Shown here in pieces: positions 16,988 through 27,611 of a stretch of DNA of 64,000 bases. The translations under genes were made by a program, and so were the position numbers. The notes below the pieces were generated by a model. The model saw nothing but the letters and a program-made list of their open reading frames with translations, did no database searches and had not been told where the DNA came from. The DNA lies in NCBI GenBank assembly GCA_002704625.1, contig PAGZ01000040.1, positions 1 through 64,000 of the forward strand. Reading direction: 5' to 3'. Every line of letters starts with the position of its first letter. Position 1 is the stretch's first letter. Origin of the DNA: Candidatus Pelagibacter sp. GTDB lineage: Bacteria; Pseudomonadota; Alphaproteobacteria; Pelagibacterales; Pelagibacteraceae.

Positions 16988-17661
16988 AATCATCTGTAAT
17001 AGTTTTTCCAGGTTCAAATTGTGATAGGGATGTTGCGGTAGCTCTCGAAAAATTACAATTTAAAAATTCTATGGTATGGCACAAAGAAACTGAATTGCCG
17101 AAATCTGATTTAATTGTAATTCCAGGAGGTTTTTCTTACGGTGATTATCTTAGATCGGGAGCAATAGCGGCAAAATCAAATATTCTTTCTGAAGTTATTA
17201 TTGCTGGTAAAAAAGGATCCTTAATACTGGGAATTTGTAATGGGTTTCAAATTTTAATTGAGTGTGGTTTATTAAAAGGAGCATTATTGAGAAATTCTGG
17301 ATTAAAATTTATATCAAAAGATATTTTTGTAAAAGTTCAGTCAAATAAAAATAATTTTTTTAAAAAATATAAGTCTGGTGAAATATTAAAATTAAACATC
17401 GCTCACAACGAAGGTAATTATTTTACTGATAAAAAACATCTGGAAGAATTAGAAAATAACGAACTTATACCTATTAAATATTGTGATCAAAAAGGGAATG
17501 TTGATATAAAATTCAATCCAAATGGTTCCATTAATAATATTGCTAGTATTCTTAACGAAAAAAAAAATATTTTAGGAATGATGCCTCATCCAGAGAGAAT
17601 GGTGGATAAAATTTTATCAGTTGAAGATGGGCTGGGATTATTTTTGAGTTTAACGAATTAA
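16984..17661 (+). CDS. purQ: FGAM synthase subunit PurQ (glutaminase)
   Basis: A 225-residue class I glutamine amidotransferase that supplies ammonia to PurL. The nucleophile motif GICNGFQIL near residue 85 contains the catalytic Cys, and the partner His-x-Glu is in [10 protein letters not shown] near residue 202. [19 protein letters not shown] is the usual oxyanion-side block. The size fits the PurSQL type of FGAM synthase. One base separates it from purL. Confidence 0.97.
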   Translation: MKSSVIVFPGSNCDRDVAVALEKLQFKNSMVWHKETELPKSDLIVIPGGFSYGDYLRSGAIAAKSNILSEVIIAGKKGSLILGICNGFQILIECGLLKGALLRNSGLKFISKDIFVKVQSNKNNFFKKYKSGEILKLNIAHNEGNYFTDKKHLEELENNELIPIKYCDQKGNVDIKFNPNGSINNIASILNEKKNILGMMPHPERMVDKILSVEDGLGLFLSLTN

Positions 17662-17662
17662 T

Positions 17663-19855
17663 ATGTCAATTACAAAAGATCAAATAGAGACTCACGGATT
17701 AAAGCTTGAAGAGTACGAAAAAATAAAAAAACTTTTAGGTAGAGATGCAAATTTACTAGAACTTGGAATTTTTTCTGCGATGTGGAACGAACACTGTTCC
17801 TATAAATCTTCGAAGATTCATTTAAAAAAACTACCTACAAAAAATAATATAGTAATTCAAGGTCCAGGTGAAAATGCTGGAGTTATTGATATTGGTGATG
17901 ATGATGCGATAATTTTTAAAATAGAAAGTCATAACCATCCATCATTTATTGAACCATATCAGGGAGCAGCAACTGGTGTTGGTGGAATATTGAGGGATAT
18001 TTTTACTATGGGTGCAAGACCTATTGCGTTGATGAATTCAATACATTTTGGTTCTCCAAATAATAATAAAACTCAGAACTTGTTAAATGGAGTTGTGTCT
18101 GGGATTGGTGGTTATGGAAACTCAATTGGTATACCTACTGTCGGAGGAGAAACAAAATTTAATAGTACCTATAATGAAAATATTTTAGTAAACGCAATGG
18201 CAGTCGGTCATGCTAATAAAAATAAAATATTTTACTCAAAAGCTAAAGGTGTAGGTAAACCTGTGGTTTATGTCGGCTCAAAGACCGGAAGAGACGGTAT
18301 CCATGGAGCAACAATGGCTTCTGCTGAATTTGATGAAAATTCTGAGGAAAAAAAACCAACAGTTCAAGTAGGAGACCCTTTTACAGAAAAATTACTTTTA
18401 GAAGCATGTTTGGAATTAATGAAAGACAATTCTATTATATCAATACAAGATATGGGCGCCGCAGGTCTAACTTCATCTAGTGTAGAGATGGCTTCAAAGG
18501 GCAAGCTAGGAATTGAATTGAATCTAAACAAAGTGCCATGCAGAGAAGACAACATGAAACCTTATGAAATGATGTTGTCTGAAAGCCAAGAAAGAATGCT
18601 AATTATACTTGATGAAAACAAAGAAGCTCAAGCCAAAAAAATTTTTGATAAATGGGATTTAGATTTTGTTGTGATAGGAAAAACAACTAATTCTAATAGA
18701 TTAATATTAAATTTTAATGATGAGAAAGTAGCAGATATTCCTATTAGTGCACTGGCTGATAAAGCGCCTTTGTATGACAGGAAATGGGCTGAGCCAAAAG
18801 TATCAAAAGATAAAATTAAAATAAAAGATTTAAAGAAAGTAAAAATTGAAGAAGCTCTTATTAAAATATTATCTTCTCCTAATCATTCAAATAAAAATTG
18901 GATTACTGATCAATATGATCAGGTCGTAATGTGTGATACAATTCAAAAATCAGGTGGTGACTCTGCTGTAATAAGGATTCATAACAAAAATAAAGCCATA
19001 GCTATTTCTGTGGACTCCTCTGCCAATTATTGCAAAGCTGATCCTAAATCAGGAGGTAAACAAGTTGTATGCGAAAATTGGAGAAATTTAATTTCAGTGG
19101 GGGCTAAACCTTATGCAATTACAAACTGTTTAAACTTTGGAAGTCCAGAAAAACCTGAGGTGATGGGTGAATTTATTAAATGTATTGATGGGATTAAAGA
19201 AGCGTGTGAGTATTTAGATTTTCCCGTGGTTTCTGGAAATGTATCGTTTTATAACGAAACCAATTCTAAAAGTATATATCCGACTCCTGTTATCGGAGGC
19301 ATTGGTGTATTAGACAATTTAAAAAAAATTACAAATATTAAAACTAAAAAATCTGGAAATTTAATTATAGTTGTAGGAAAAACACTGGGGCATATTGAAC
19401 AAAGCGTTTTCCTTCAAGAAAATTTTTCAATATATGATGGTTCTCCACCAGAAATAAATTTAGTTAATGAAAAAAATAATGGTTTAGCTGTTTTAAAGCT
19501 AATAAAAGATAATCTTGTATTATCTGCTCATGACATATCATCTGGGGGTATGCTTGTTGCATTAGCTGAAATGTCAATTTCTTCAGGTCTGGGTCTAAAA
19601 ATAAATAAATCAAAAAAGTCTGCCAATACAATGGAATATTTTTTTGGCGAAGATCAGGGAAGGTATTTAATTGAAATTTCCCCAGATAACTTGAAAAAGA
19701 TAGAAATATTTTTAAAAAAAAATAATGTCTTTTTTGAAATTGTAGCTGAAATACAAAATGACACGTTTGAAATTCATGAAATGTTTAGCCTTAAAATAAA
19801 AGAACTTCGTGATATTAATAATCAATGGTATAATAAGTTTAATGCCATTAACTAA
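17663..19855 (+). CDS. purL: FGAM synthase subunit PurL
   Basis: A 730-residue small-type PurL that converts FGAR to FGAM with ATP and ammonia from Pur[12 protein letters not shown] near residue 40 and [20 protein letters not shown] near 95 are the conserved catalytic blocks, with the active-site His in the latter. [16 protein letters not shown] and [21 protein letters not shown] near 265 carry further nucleotide and metal-binding residues. The duplicated C-terminal half contains [17 protein letters not shown]. Its end overlaps the bolA start. Confidence 0.97.
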   Translation: MSITKDQIETHGLKLEEYEKIKKLLGRDANLLELGIFSAMWNEHCSYKSSKIHLKKLPTKNNIVIQGPGENAGVIDIGDDDAIIFKIESHNHPSFIEPYQGAATGVGGILRDIFTMGARPIALMNSIHFGSPNNNKTQNLLNGVVSGIGGYGNSIGIPTVGGETKFNSTYNENILVNAMAVGHANKNKIFYSKAKGVGKPVVYVGSKTGRDGIHGATMASAEFDENSEEKKPTVQVGDPFTEKLLLEACLELMKDNSIISIQDMGAAGLTSSSVEMASKGKLGIELNLNKVPCREDNMKPYEMMLSESQERMLIILDENKEAQAKKIFDKWDLDFVVIGKTTNSNRLILNFNDEKVADIPISALADKAPLYDRKWAEPKVSKDKIKIKDLKKVKIEEALIKILSSPNHSNKNWITDQYDQVVMCDTIQKSGGDSAVIRIHNKNKAIAISVDSSANYCKADPKSGGKQVVCENWRNLISVGAKPYAITNCLNFGSPEKPEVMGEFIKCIDGIKEACEYLDFPVVSGNVSFYNETNSKSIYPTPVIGGIGVLDNLKKITNIKTKKSGNLIIVVGKTLGHIEQSVFLQENFSIYDGSPPEINLVNEKNNGLAVLKLIKDNLVLSAHDISSGGMLVALAEMSISSGLGLKINKSKKSANTMEYFFGEDQGRYLIEISPDNLKKIEIFLKKNNVFFEIVAEIQNDTFEIHEMFSLKIKELRDINNQWYNKFNAIN

Positions 19856-20075
19856 AAATGATATTTCAACTATGATAATGAGTGCTTTTCCTGATGCAAA
19901 AATCGAGCTCAAAGATACAGCTGGAGATAATAATCATTACTCTGCAAAAATAACTTCAAAAAACTTTAACGGTAAGTCAAAAATTGAACAACATAAAATG
20001 GTATACAAAGCATTAAAAGGTAAAATGGGAAATGAATTACATGCGTTAGCATTAACAACCGAGGAAAAAAAATGA
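19842..20075 (+). CDS. bolA: BolA-family protein
   Basis: A 77-residue BolA-fold protein. [21 protein letters not shown] contains the first strand and the His that co-ordinates a shared iron-sulfur cluster, and [12 protein letters not shown] with HALALTT near the end are typical of the family. The ATG at 19842 is chosen because homologues start here; an open stretch of eleven codons before it overlaps purL. It overlaps grxD by four bases. BolA proteins work with CGFS monothiol glutaredoxins in iron-sulfur handling, in keeping with this pairing. Confidence 0.92.
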   Translation: MPLTKNDISTMIMSAFPDAKIELKDTAGDNNHYSAKITSKNFNGKSKIEQHKMVYKALKGKMGNELHALALTTEEKK

Positions 20076-20395
20076 GTGATATAAATGCTGAAATTAAAAA
20101 TATTATAAATTCAAATAATATTGTCCTATTTATGAAAGGCACTCCAGAATCACCTCAATGTGGATTTTCGATGGCTGTGTCCAATATTTTAAAACATTTA
20201 AAAGTTGAATTCAAAGGAGTGAATGTTTTGGAAAGTAATGAATTTAGACAGGGAATAAAAGATTTTACTGATTGGCCAACAATACCTCAATTATATATCA
20301 AAGGCGAATTCGTTGGTGGATGCGATATAGTTAAAGAAATGTTTGATAAGGGTGAATTAAAAAAACTTTTAGAAAGTAAATCTTTATTATCTTGA
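20072..20395 (+). CDS. grxD: monothiol glutaredoxin (CGFS type)
   Basis: A 107-residue Grx4-type protein. [18 protein letters not shown] near residues 20-37 has the CGFS active site, followed by [23 protein letters not shown], which contains the WPTIPQ cis-proline and glutathione-binding residues. It carries and delivers 2Fe-2S clusters, typically with BolA, whose gene overlaps it. It converges on rpsD, and the two stops overlap by about nine bases. Confidence 0.95.
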   Translation: MSDINAEIKNIINSNNIVLFMKGTPESPQCGFSMAVSNILKHLKVEFKGVNVLESNEFRQGIKDFTDWPTIPQLYIKGEFVGGCDIVKEMFDKGELKKLLESKSLLS

Positions 20396-21004
20396 ATAAT
20401 ACTCAATAACTAATTTTGGTTCCATAACGGTTGGATAAGGAATGTCTGCAAATTTTGGTACTCTGACAAGCTTAGCTGTTTTATTTTTAGAGTCTAATTG
20501 AATATACTCTGGAACATCTCTCTCTTTGCTACTTAAAGAAGCATCAATAATAGTTAAGGCCTTTGATTTATCTTTAACCTCTATTAGATCTTCTTCTTTT
20601 ACTAAATAACTAGAAACGTTTACTTTTTTCTTATTAACTTTAAAGTGTCCGTGATTTATCAATTGTCTTGCAGAAAAAACTGTAGGTGCAAACTTTGCTC
20701 TATAGATTACCGTATCTAATCTTCTTTCCAAAATACCAACTAGATTTTCGGTCGTATTTCCTTTTTTCTTGATAGCTTTTCTATAAACATTTCTAAATTG
20801 TCTTTCATTAATATTTCCATAATATGATTTTAGTTTTTGTTTTGCGTTAAGCTGAACTCCATAATCCGTTGGTTTACCTTTTTTACTTTGACCATGTTGG
20901 CCTGGTGGATAGTTTCGGGTATTAAAAGGACTTTTTGGTTTGCCCCATAAATTAACTCTTAATCTTCTATCGACCTTGTGTTTTGCTCTAATTCTTTTTG
21001 TCAT
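20387..21004 (-). CDS. rpsD: 30S ribosomal protein S4
   Basis: A 205-residue S4 protein of normal length. It starts [20 protein letters not shown], contains [12 protein letters not shown] near residue 30, the S4 RNA-binding domain [21 protein letters not shown] near 92-112, and ends in [10 protein letters not shown]. It is a primary 16S rRNA binder in small-subunit assembly. It is encoded alone here, not in the alpha operon, as often in Alphaproteobacteria, and appears to have its own promoter. Confidence 0.98.
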   Translation of the reverse strand: MTKRIRAKHKVDRRLRVNLWGKPKSPFNTRNYPPGQHGQSKKGKPTDYGVQLNAKQKLKSYYGNINERQFRNVYRKAIKKKGNTTENLVGILERRLDTVIYRAKFAPTVFSARQLINHGHFKVNKKKVNVSSYLVKEEDLIEVKDKSKALTIIDASLSSKERDVPEYIQLDSKNKTAKLVRVPKFADIPYPTVMEPKLVIEYYSR

Positions 21005-21014
21005 AAAAAAAACT

Positions 21015-21042
21015 TTTATAATCTTTATAGTATATTTGTCAA
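21015..21042 (-). promoter_or_regulatory. sigma70-type promoter for rpsD
   Basis: On the minus strand TTGACA (21037-21042) is followed after 16 bases by TATAAA (21015-21020). The -10 lies about ten bases ahead of the ATG, so transcription would begin only a few bases upstream of the start codon, giving a nearly leaderless mRNA. The -35 is a perfect consensus, unusual in such AT-rich DNA. Confidence 0.5.
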
Positions 21043-21048
21043 TTGTTC

Positions 21049-21753
21049 TTATAATTTACTAAAAACGCTTGATAAAATCCTTAGTTCTTTGTTACTTAAC
21101 TGAGTTCTCTCAAAAATATTTCTAAGATTAATTAGCATTGACTTTTTCTTTTCTTTTGGTGAAAAAAAACCTTTGTTATCTAAACGATTTTCAACAAAAT
21201 CAAAAAAAACATTAAGTTTTTTTTTGCTCACAATATCAATAAGTTTCTTTTCTTTTTTGAAAGCTGCTGATTTTAAATTTTTAAAAATTTCATAACAAAT
21301 TAAAATTACACTATGTGAAAGATTAATTGACTCAAAATTTTTATTTACAGGAATTTTAAAGATATAATTTGAATATGATATCTCTTCATTGGAAAGACCG
21401 GATGCTTCTGGGCCAAACATTATTCCTATTTTCTTTTTTTTATTTTTTTTAATACTTTGAATGAATTGATTAAAAGAAAGATGTCTTTTATTTATATCCC
21501 TTCTTCTTGCTGAAGAAGCATATACAACATCATATTTATTTATAGCATCTTTAATATTTGAATATACTTTCGTTTTATTTAAAACATCTTTTGCCCCTAC
21601 TGATGTTGCTGAGGCTTTTTTATTTGGCCATAACTCTTTAGGCTTAACTAAATCCAATTTTTTAAAACCAAAATTTTTTAATCCTCTTGCACAAAAACCA
21701 ATATTTTCTGGCAATTGTGGTTTTACAAGAAGAAAACCAATTCTGTTAATCAT
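21049..21753 (-). CDS. trmJ: tRNA/rRNA SPOUT 2'-O-methyltransferase (TrmJ-like)
   Basis: A 234-residue SpoU/SPOUT-family methyltransferase. [29 protein letters not shown] contains the N-terminal Asn-x-Gly...Arg block, [18 protein letters not shown] near residue 105 is motif 2, and [24 protein letters not shown] near 130 is the SAM-binding trefoil-knot block. This pattern fits TrmJ, which methylates position 32 of tRNAs. It overlaps cimA by eight bases. The substrate could be another RNA. Confidence 0.87.
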   Translation of the reverse strand: MINRIGFLLVKPQLPENIGFCARGLKNFGFKKLDLVKPKELWPNKKASATSVGAKDVLNKTKVYSNIKDAINKYDVVYASSARRRDINKRHLSFNQFIQSIKKNKKKKIGIMFGPEASGLSNEEISYSNYIFKIPVNKNFESINLSHSVILICYEIFKNLKSAAFKKEKKLIDIVSKKKLNVFFDFVENRLDNKGFFSPKEKKKSMLINLRNIFERTQLSNKELRILSSVFSKL

Positions 21754-23359
21754 TGGCTGGTGCTTTTTCTTTATACAATTTGTAGTCCAAGCTATCTATT
21801 AAAGCTTTAAAAGACGCATCAATTATATTTGGTGAAACACCTATAGTGAACCAGTTTTTTCCATCCTTGTCCGTACTCTCAATAGAAACACGAGTGGTTG
21901 CATTTGTTCCGGTATTCAAAATTCTTACTTTGTAATCAACTAATTTTAAATCTTTTAAATATTTTGAATATTTTCCAACTTTATCAACATTAGATCTGAT
22001 AGCATTATCTAATGCGTTAACCGGTCCATTACCTGAGCCTTCGCAAATAATTTCTTTTCCATCAACTACGATATGAGCTTTGGCGAAAGAATTTATTTTA
22101 TCTTTTGAGTCCCTTTTTACAGAAACATCATATTTTGAAATCGTTAAATACTTTGGTATTTCCCCTAAAAGTCGTCTCGCCAATAATTCAAATGAAGCAT
22201 CAGCTCCGTCATAAGAATATCCGGCAAACTCTCTGTCTTTCACTTCGTTAAGTAAACTTTGAACCTTCGGGTTATTCTTATCAATTTTAATTCCATATTT
22301 TTCTAATCTAGACATTATATTAGATTTTCCTGACTGGTCCGAAACAACAATATTTCTAAAATTTCCAACCTTATTTGGATTTATATGTTCGTAAGTTTTT
22401 GGATCTTTTGTAACTGCTGATACGTGAAGACCACCTTTGTGCGCAAAAGCTGAAGCTCCAACATATGCTGAATTCCTATTAGATTTTCTGTTAAGTAATT
22501 CATCTAACAATCTAGAACATTCTGTTAAAGATTTCATTTTAACTTCGGTAATCCCTGTTTCAAAATTTTTAGAAAAACTTTCTTTTAAAAAAAGTGAAGG
22601 GATTACAGATATCAAATTTGCATTTCCACATCTTTCTCCTAATCCATTAATTGTTCCTTGAACTTGTCGAACACCAGATAGTATTGCTGTTAGAGAGTTT
22701 GCTACTGCATTTTCTGTATCATTATGTGCATGTATTCCAAGATTTTTTCCTGGAATAATTTTTACAACTTCCGAAACAATTTCTCCAACTTCATGTGGAA
22801 GTGTGCCACCATTTGTGTCACAGAGAACAATCCATCTTGCTCCTTCGTCATAAGCAGTTTTTATACAACTTAAGGCATAATCTCGATTATTTTTATAACC
22901 ATCAAAGAAATGTTCAGCATCAAACATGAATTCTTTTTTCTTTTTTATAAATACTTTTGTCGACTCTTTTATATTCTCTAAGTTTTCCTTATTGGTTATG
23001 CCCAAAGCTTTATCAACATGAAAATCCCAAGTCTTTCCAACTAAACAAACTGCTTGGGTATTAGAATTTAAGATTGCAGATAAGCCTGGATCATTTTCAG
23101 CGCTTCTTCCTGTCTTTTTTGTCATTCCAAAAGCTGTCAAAATAGTATTTCCTAATTTAGGTGGCTTATTAAAAAAATTTGTATCTAAAGTGTTAGCTCC
23201 TGGCCATCCTCCCTCTAAATAATCAACGCCTAGCCCAGCAAGAGCTTTTGCAATTTTATTTTTATCATCAATTGAAAAATTAACACCTTCTGTTTGAGCT
23301 CCGTCCCTCAAAGTAGTATCAAAAATATATATTTTTTCTTTGTTCATTTGTATTTCCAT
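21746..23359 (-). CDS. cimA: citramalate synthase
   Basis: A 537-residue DRE-TIM enzyme of the alpha-isopropylmalate synthase superfamily. TTLRDGAQTEGVNFSIDDKN near residue 15 is the metal/acid motif, HAHNDTENAVANSL near 213 the metal-binding HxH, and GTINGLGERCGNANL near 233 the family signature. The LRDGAQTEG variant and length fit CimA (pyruvate plus acetyl-CoA to citramalate, for isoleucine) rather than LeuA or homocitrate synthase. The C-terminal LeuA-type regulatory domain is present. It overlaps cysS by 16 bases. Confidence 0.9.
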   Translation of the reverse strand: MEIQMNKEKIYIFDTTLRDGAQTEGVNFSIDDKNKIAKALAGLGVDYLEGGWPGANTLDTNFFNKPPKLGNTILTAFGMTKKTGRSAENDPGLSAILNSNTQAVCLVGKTWDFHVDKALGITNKENLENIKESTKVFIKKKKEFMFDAEHFFDGYKNNRDYALSCIKTAYDEGARWIVLCDTNGGTLPHEVGEIVSEVVKIIPGKNLGIHAHNDTENAVANSLTAILSGVRQVQGTINGLGERCGNANLISVIPSLFLKESFSKNFETGITEVKMKSLTECSRLLDELLNRKSNRNSAYVGASAFAHKGGLHVSAVTKDPKTYEHINPNKVGNFRNIVVSDQSGKSNIMSRLEKYGIKIDKNNPKVQSLLNEVKDREFAGYSYDGADASFELLARRLLGEIPKYLTISKYDVSVKRDSKDKINSFAKAHIVVDGKEIICEGSGNGPVNALDNAIRSNVDKVGKYSKYLKDLKLVDYKVRILNTGTNATTRVSIESTDKDGKNWFTIGVSPNIIDASFKALIDSLDYKLYKEKAPAND

Positions 23360-24705
23360 GTTGTTGTATCACCTTTATCTTCAATGATAACACCATTATT
23401 TTCCAGTTCCTTCCTTATATAATCTGCTGATTTGTAATCACCTTTTTTTCTGGCATTCTCCCTGTTTTTAATTTTTATTTGAATAGTTTTTTCATCAATT
23501 TTTGATTTTGTTTTTTTAAATTTTTTCCAAATTTCTACATCTTCTTCTAACAAGCCTATGAGTTTGCATCCGGCAAGAAAAATTTTTTTTGAAGTTTTAT
23601 CTCCCTTAGAAGCTTTATCGTAAAGTGAATGTAGTTTTGATATGTATCCGGGCGTATTTATATCTTCTAAAAGGGGCTGTAATAAATCTTCACTAAGCTC
23701 TTCTTTATTAGTCTTTTCAAATTGAGTATACCATTTATCAAGGGTACTCTGGCTTTCATTAATTAATTTTTCATTCCAGTCCAAAGGTTGTTTGTAGTGA
23801 CTACTCAGCAAGGCAAGTCTGATAACTTGTCCTGAAATTGTCCCCCTCATTTCTTTAATTGTTACAATATTTCCTAAAGATTTTGACATCTTTTCTTTAT
23901 TAAAGGTAACATAGCCATTGTGTAACCAATAGTTTGCAAATTTTTCAACTTTATTAGCGCAACATGATTGTGCGATCTCATTTTCATGGTGTGGAAAAAC
24001 AAGATCTAATCCACCGCCGTGGATATCAAAATTTTTCCCAAGGAATTTTTCACTCATTACTGAACATTCTAAGTGCCATCCGGGTCTTCCCCTTCCCCAT
24101 GGAGAATCCCAACCCGGATCATCTGTTGTGGATGGTTTCCAAAGAACGAAGTCAAGAGGATGTTTTTTTGATTTTGAAACCTCAACTCTTGCTCCCGCAA
24201 CTAATTCATCAGGTTTTTTTTTGGATAGCTTGCCGTAATTTTTAAATGAATTTATTGAAAAATATACGTGTTTATCTTTCTCATAAGCATGATTATTTTT
24301 TAAAAGATTTTCGGTCATGTTAATCATTCCTTTAATGTGTTCAGTAGCTTTTGGTTCAAAACTTGGTTTTAAACAATTTAAATACTGACAATCATCGTGA
24401 AAACTTTTTGTAATTGATGATGTTAGTTCGTCTAAAGATATTTTTTTATTTTTTGAACTTTCAATAATTTTGTCATCTATGTCAGTTATATTTCTGACAT
24501 ATGTAATGTTATTTTTTCCAAAAATTTTAGACAAAACTCTATACAAAACATCAAACACAACTAAAGGTCTTGCGTTACCTATATGTGGAAAGTCATAAAC
24601 TGTTGGGCCGCATACATACATTCCAATTTTTTTAGGATCTATCGGAATAAAGGTTTCTTTTTTTCCGCTTATAGTATTTGAAACGTTAATGTGATTATTC
24701 TTCAT
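23344..24705 (-). CDS. cysS: cysteinyl-tRNA synthetase
   Basis: A 453-residue class I synthetase. MYVCGPTVYDFPHIGNARPL near residue 29 contains the zinc Cys and the HIGN signature, GWHLECSVMSEKFLG near 205 gives another zinc Cys, HHENEIAQS near 232 the further zinc ligands, and EKMSKSLGN near 262 the KMSKS loop. It charges tRNA-Cys. It overlaps nadE by 11 bases at its start and cimA at its end. Confidence 0.98.
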   Translation of the reverse strand: MKNNHINVSNTISGKKETFIPIDPKKIGMYVCGPTVYDFPHIGNARPLVVFDVLYRVLSKIFGKNNITYVRNITDIDDKIIESSKNKKISLDELTSSITKSFHDDCQYLNCLKPSFEPKATEHIKGMINMTENLLKNNHAYEKDKHVYFSINSFKNYGKLSKKKPDELVAGARVEVSKSKKHPLDFVLWKPSTTDDPGWDSPWGRGRPGWHLECSVMSEKFLGKNFDIHGGGLDLVFPHHENEIAQSCCANKVEKFANYWLHNGYVTFNKEKMSKSLGNIVTIKEMRGTISGQVIRLALLSSHYKQPLDWNEKLINESQSTLDKWYTQFEKTNKEELSEDLLQPLLEDINTPGYISKLHSLYDKASKGDKTSKKIFLAGCKLIGLLEEDVEIWKKFKKTKSKIDEKTIQIKIKNRENARKKGDYKSADYIRKELENNGVIIEDKGDTTTWKYK

Positions 24706-25435
24706 TAAATGTACATACCGGTATTGGATTCATTTTGTGTAAATTTTTTTTTCTTATCTCTAAATATTTTTTATAGTTTTGGTCATTTTTATCGATCATT
24801 GCCTTTTCCAGCTCCTCATAAGTCATGCCGAGTTGTTGTACATCATTTCTACCATCATTCCATAGTCCGTCTGTTGGTTCTGAATTTATAATCTTCTGAG
24901 ATACTCCAAGGTGTTTTCCGAGCTCCCACACCTGAGTTTTTGTACAATCAGCTATTGGAGAGATATCTACCCCACCATCGCCATATTTAGTATAGAAACC
25001 AACACCAAAGTCTTCTACTTTGTTACCGGTACCAACAACTAGTCCTGAATTAGCTGAAGCGACTTGATACAAAGTGGCCATTCTCAATCTTGCTCTTGAA
25101 TTAGCATATCCATGCTCATTATTAAAATTATTTAAAACTTTAGAGAAAGAATCAAAAATTTTATCCATATCTATTATATGATGGTCTACATTGCTAAATT
25201 TTTCTTTTAACCACCTCGAATGAATTAAACTAAGATCGTGTTGAGATTTAATTTGTTTGATTGGCATTGTTAGCACAATTGTTTTTAGTCCAGTATTTGC
25301 ACATAAAGTACTAACAACAGAAGAATCTATTCCTCCAGAAATTCCTATAACTAAAGATTTTGGATTAAACGAAGATTGATCACAATAATCTTTGATCCAT
25401 TTTGTAATAATTTCTGCTCTTTTTTTTACTTCCAT
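24695..25435 (-). CDS. nadE: NAD+ synthetase, ammonia-dependent type
   Basis: A 246-residue enzyme that amidates nicotinic acid adenine dinucleotide. VIGISGGIDSSVVSTL near residue 30 is the PP-loop. NSRARLRMATLYQVAS near 114, VVGTGNKVEDFGVGFYTKYGDGG near 130-155 and PIADCTKTQVWELGKHLG near 158 are the substrate-binding blocks. No N-terminal nitrilase/glutaminase domain is present, so it should use ammonia or a separate donor. A purine-rich GAGAGG lies 10-15 bases ahead of the ATG, a better ribosome site than most here. Confidence 0.93.
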   Translation of the reverse strand: MEVKKRAEIITKWIKDYCDQSSFNPKSLVIGISGGIDSSVVSTLCANTGLKTIVLTMPIKQIKSQHDLSLIHSRWLKEKFSNVDHHIIDMDKIFDSFSKVLNNFNNEHGYANSRARLRMATLYQVASANSGLVVGTGNKVEDFGVGFYTKYGDGGVDISPIADCTKTQVWELGKHLGVSQKIINSEPTDGLWNDGRNDVQQLGMTYEELEKAMIDKNDQNYKKYLEIRKKNLHKMNPIPVCTFNEE

Positions 25436-25465
25436 AATTAATACCTACCTCTCTTTTAAGGTTAG

Positions 25466-25494
25466 GTCTTAATAATTACAATAATTATTAAGAC
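25466..25494 (-). terminator. 13-bp perfect inverted repeat at the end of the DAHP synthase gene
   Basis: GTCTTAATAATTA (25466-25478) and its exact complement (25482-25494) are separated by the loop CAA, with the stop codon at 25488-25490 inside one arm. No U-run follows on the minus strand; the next bases lead into the nadE ribosome site. It may be a weak terminator, a 3'-end stabiliser, or a bidirectional element. The stem is certain; the role is inferred. Confidence 0.5.
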
Positions 25495-26864
25495 GCTGCT
25501 TGAATAATTTTATTTGAAATTTTTGAATTTTTCTTAATTTCTTCTGAAATTAAGAAAGCTAGCTCTAAAGCCTGATCAGCATTTAGTCTTGGGTCGCAAT
25601 GAGTTCTGTATCTGTTAGATAAATCCTTCTCAGATATTTTCTGAGCTCCACCAGTACATTCTGTCACGTCTTGGCCTGTCATTTCTATATGCAAACCTCC
25701 AGCATAACTTCCTTCGGCCTGACTAACGGCAAAAAAGTTTTTAACTTCATTGACAACGCTATCAAAAGTTCTTGTTTTAAAGCCAGTAGCTGCCTTGATT
25801 GTATTTCCATGCATTGGATCACATGACCACACTACTTTAAGACCCTCTTTTTTTACTGCCTTAATTAATTTTGGCAAAAACTTTTCAACATTATTAGCAC
25901 CAAATCTCGAAATTAGTGTCATTCTACCTGGTTCATTTTCGGGATTTAGAACATTACAAAGCTTGATTAGCTCATCAGGTTTTAAAGTAGGTCCACATTT
26001 TAAACCTATGGGATTTTTTATTCCTCTACAAAATTCTACATGAGCGCCATCGGGTTGTCTTGTTCTATCACCTATCCAAACAAAATGTGCTGAAGTATCA
26101 TGATATTCTCCAGTAGTTGAGTCTATTCTCGTCATTGCTTCTTCAAAAGGTAATAACAAAGCTTCGTGGGAAGTATAAATATTTACTGTTCTCAATCTTC
26201 TATTATTATCTGAATTTATACCGCATGCTTCCATAAAAGCTAATGCGTCACTTATTTTATCCTCTATCTCTTTGTACTTTCCTTTTGTTTTATCTTTAAT
26301 AAATCCTAAATTCCATAAATGTACTTGTCTTAGATCTGCAAAGCCTCCTTGAGAAAAAGCTCTCAATAAATTTAATGTTGATGCCGATTGTGAGTAAGCT
26401 CTAAATAATCTTTTGGCATCGGGGGTTCTTGCTTTTTCTGTAAATTCTATTCCATTTATATTATCGCCCAAATAACTTGGTAATTCTTTTCCGTCTTTTT
26501 TTTCAGTTGTTGCACTTCTCGGTTTTGAAAATTGTCCAGCAATTCTTCCAACTTTAACTACGGGTACAGAAGCTGAAGCAGTTAAAACTAGAGACATTTG
26601 TAAAAGTACTTTAAAAGTATCTCTTATATTATCAGGATGAAATTCTGCAAAACTCTCAGCACAATCTCCACCTTGTAATAAAAATGCTTTTCCATCTACA
26701 ACTTGAGCTAATGCTTTTTTTAACGAGCGAGATTCTCCTGCAAATACCAGCGGTGGATATTTATTGATTTTACTCAATACCAAATCAAGTTCTTTTTGAT
26801 CATGATATTTCGGTATATGTTTTGCTGGATATTTTTTCCAACTATTTAATGTCCATTTTTTCAT
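25488..26864 (-). CDS. aroG: 3-deoxy-D-arabino-heptulosonate-7-phosphate synthase, class II
   Basis: A 458-residue class II (plant/Mycobacterium-like) DAHP synthase, first enzyme of the shikimate pathway. [20 protein letters not shown] near residue 77, [13 protein letters not shown] near 106, [21 protein letters not shown] near 262, [10 protein letters not shown] and SCDPMHGNT near 345, and [12 protein letters not shown] near 395 are its conserved metal and phosphoenolpyruvate-binding blocks. It is a normal-length single-domain form. It is divergent from pgl across a 70-base gap. Confidence 0.94.
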   Translation of the reverse strand: MKKWTLNSWKKYPAKHIPKYHDQKELDLVLSKINKYPPLVFAGESRSLKKALAQVVDGKAFLLQGGDCAESFAEFHPDNIRDTFKVLLQMSLVLTASASVPVVKVGRIAGQFSKPRSATTEKKDGKELPSYLGDNINGIEFTEKARTPDAKRLFRAYSQSASTLNLLRAFSQGGFADLRQVHLWNLGFIKDKTKGKYKEIEDKISDALAFMEACGINSDNNRRLRTVNIYTSHEALLLPFEEAMTRIDSTTGEYHDTSAHFVWIGDRTRQPDGAHVEFCRGIKNPIGLKCGPTLKPDELIKLCNVLNPENEPGRMTLISRFGANNVEKFLPKLIKAVKKEGLKVVWSCDPMHGNTIKAATGFKTRTFDSVVNEVKNFFAVSQAEGSYAGGLHIEMTGQDVTECTGGAQKISEKDLSNRYRTHCDPRLNADQALELAFLISEEIKKNSKISNKIIQAAS

Positions 26865-26936
26865 TTTAACCTGTGTTATATATATATTGGTCTTCGGAAA
26901 TTTCCAAGATGCTTTTATTTGATGATTTATAAAAAT

Positions 26937-27608
26937 ATGAAAATTATAAGAAAAAGCACTGAAAAATTGCTAATAGACTCATTTGTAAGAGCGTTTAAAA
27001 AAAAAGCTAAAAAAAAAGAGGCCGAAAAAAAAAGGTTAAGTTTTGTTTTAACAGGCGGGCCTAGTCCTATAAAGCTTTATAGAGAGTTATCAAAAATTGA
27101 ATTGAATTGGAAAAATATAGATTTTTTTTGGGGAGACGAAAGGTTTGTCTCAAAAAATTCAATTCACTCAAACTATAATATGGCGATGAAAGAATTTTTA
27201 AGATTCATTAAAATAAAAAAAAAACAAATATATTCTCTTAATACAATAAATATTTCACCAAAAAGCTCATCAAAAATGTATGAAAGAAAAATTAAAGAAT
27301 ATTTTAAAAGTAACAAAATGAAATTTGATATTTTTTTGCTTGGTATGGGTGATGACGGGCATATAGCGTCCATTTTTCCTAAAGATTTGCAGTCTACGTC
27401 TAAAGATGTAACAAGATTAGTTTCTAGAGATGATTTCAAAAGAATCACTATTAATATTAAAGTAATAAATAATTCTAGAGATATATATCTTTGGCTAAAT
27501 ACATTAAAAAAAACAAAGATTTATAATTCACTCAAAAATATTAAAAAAAGTAAAATCCCTGTAAATTATTTAAAAAAGAAAAATACAACAATTTTTTGTA
27601 TAAAATAA
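26937..27608 (+). CDS. pgl: 6-phosphogluconolactonase
   Basis: About 223 residues from the preferred ATG; an ATG at 26922 and a TTG at 26919 are alternatives. [15 protein letters not shown] near residue 40, [22 protein letters not shown] near 60-80 and [16 protein letters not shown] near 136 are the lactonase/glucosamine-isomerase family motifs. The catalytic His is in the last block (GDDGH). It belongs to the pentose-phosphate or Entner-Doudoroff route. No zwf or edd lies in the window. It converges on an SGNH gene with a 3-base gap. Confidence 0.87.
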   Translation: MKIIRKSTEKLLIDSFVRAFKKKAKKKEAEKKRLSFVLTGGPSPIKLYRELSKIELNWKNIDFFWGDERFVSKNSIHSNYNMAMKEFLRFIKIKKKQIYSLNTINISPKSSSKMYERKIKEYFKSNKMKFDIFLLGMGDDGHIASIFPKDLQSTSKDVTRLVSRDDFKRITINIKVINNSRDIYLWLNTLKKTKIYNSLKNIKKSKIPVNYLKKKNTTIFCIK

Positions 27609-27611
27609 GTT

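Noticed and set aside
26896..26905. 10-bp palindrome GGAAATTTCC between the DAHP synthase gene and pgl
   Set aside because: A single short palindrome in an AT-rich gap with no second copy or known regulator match; chance is likely.
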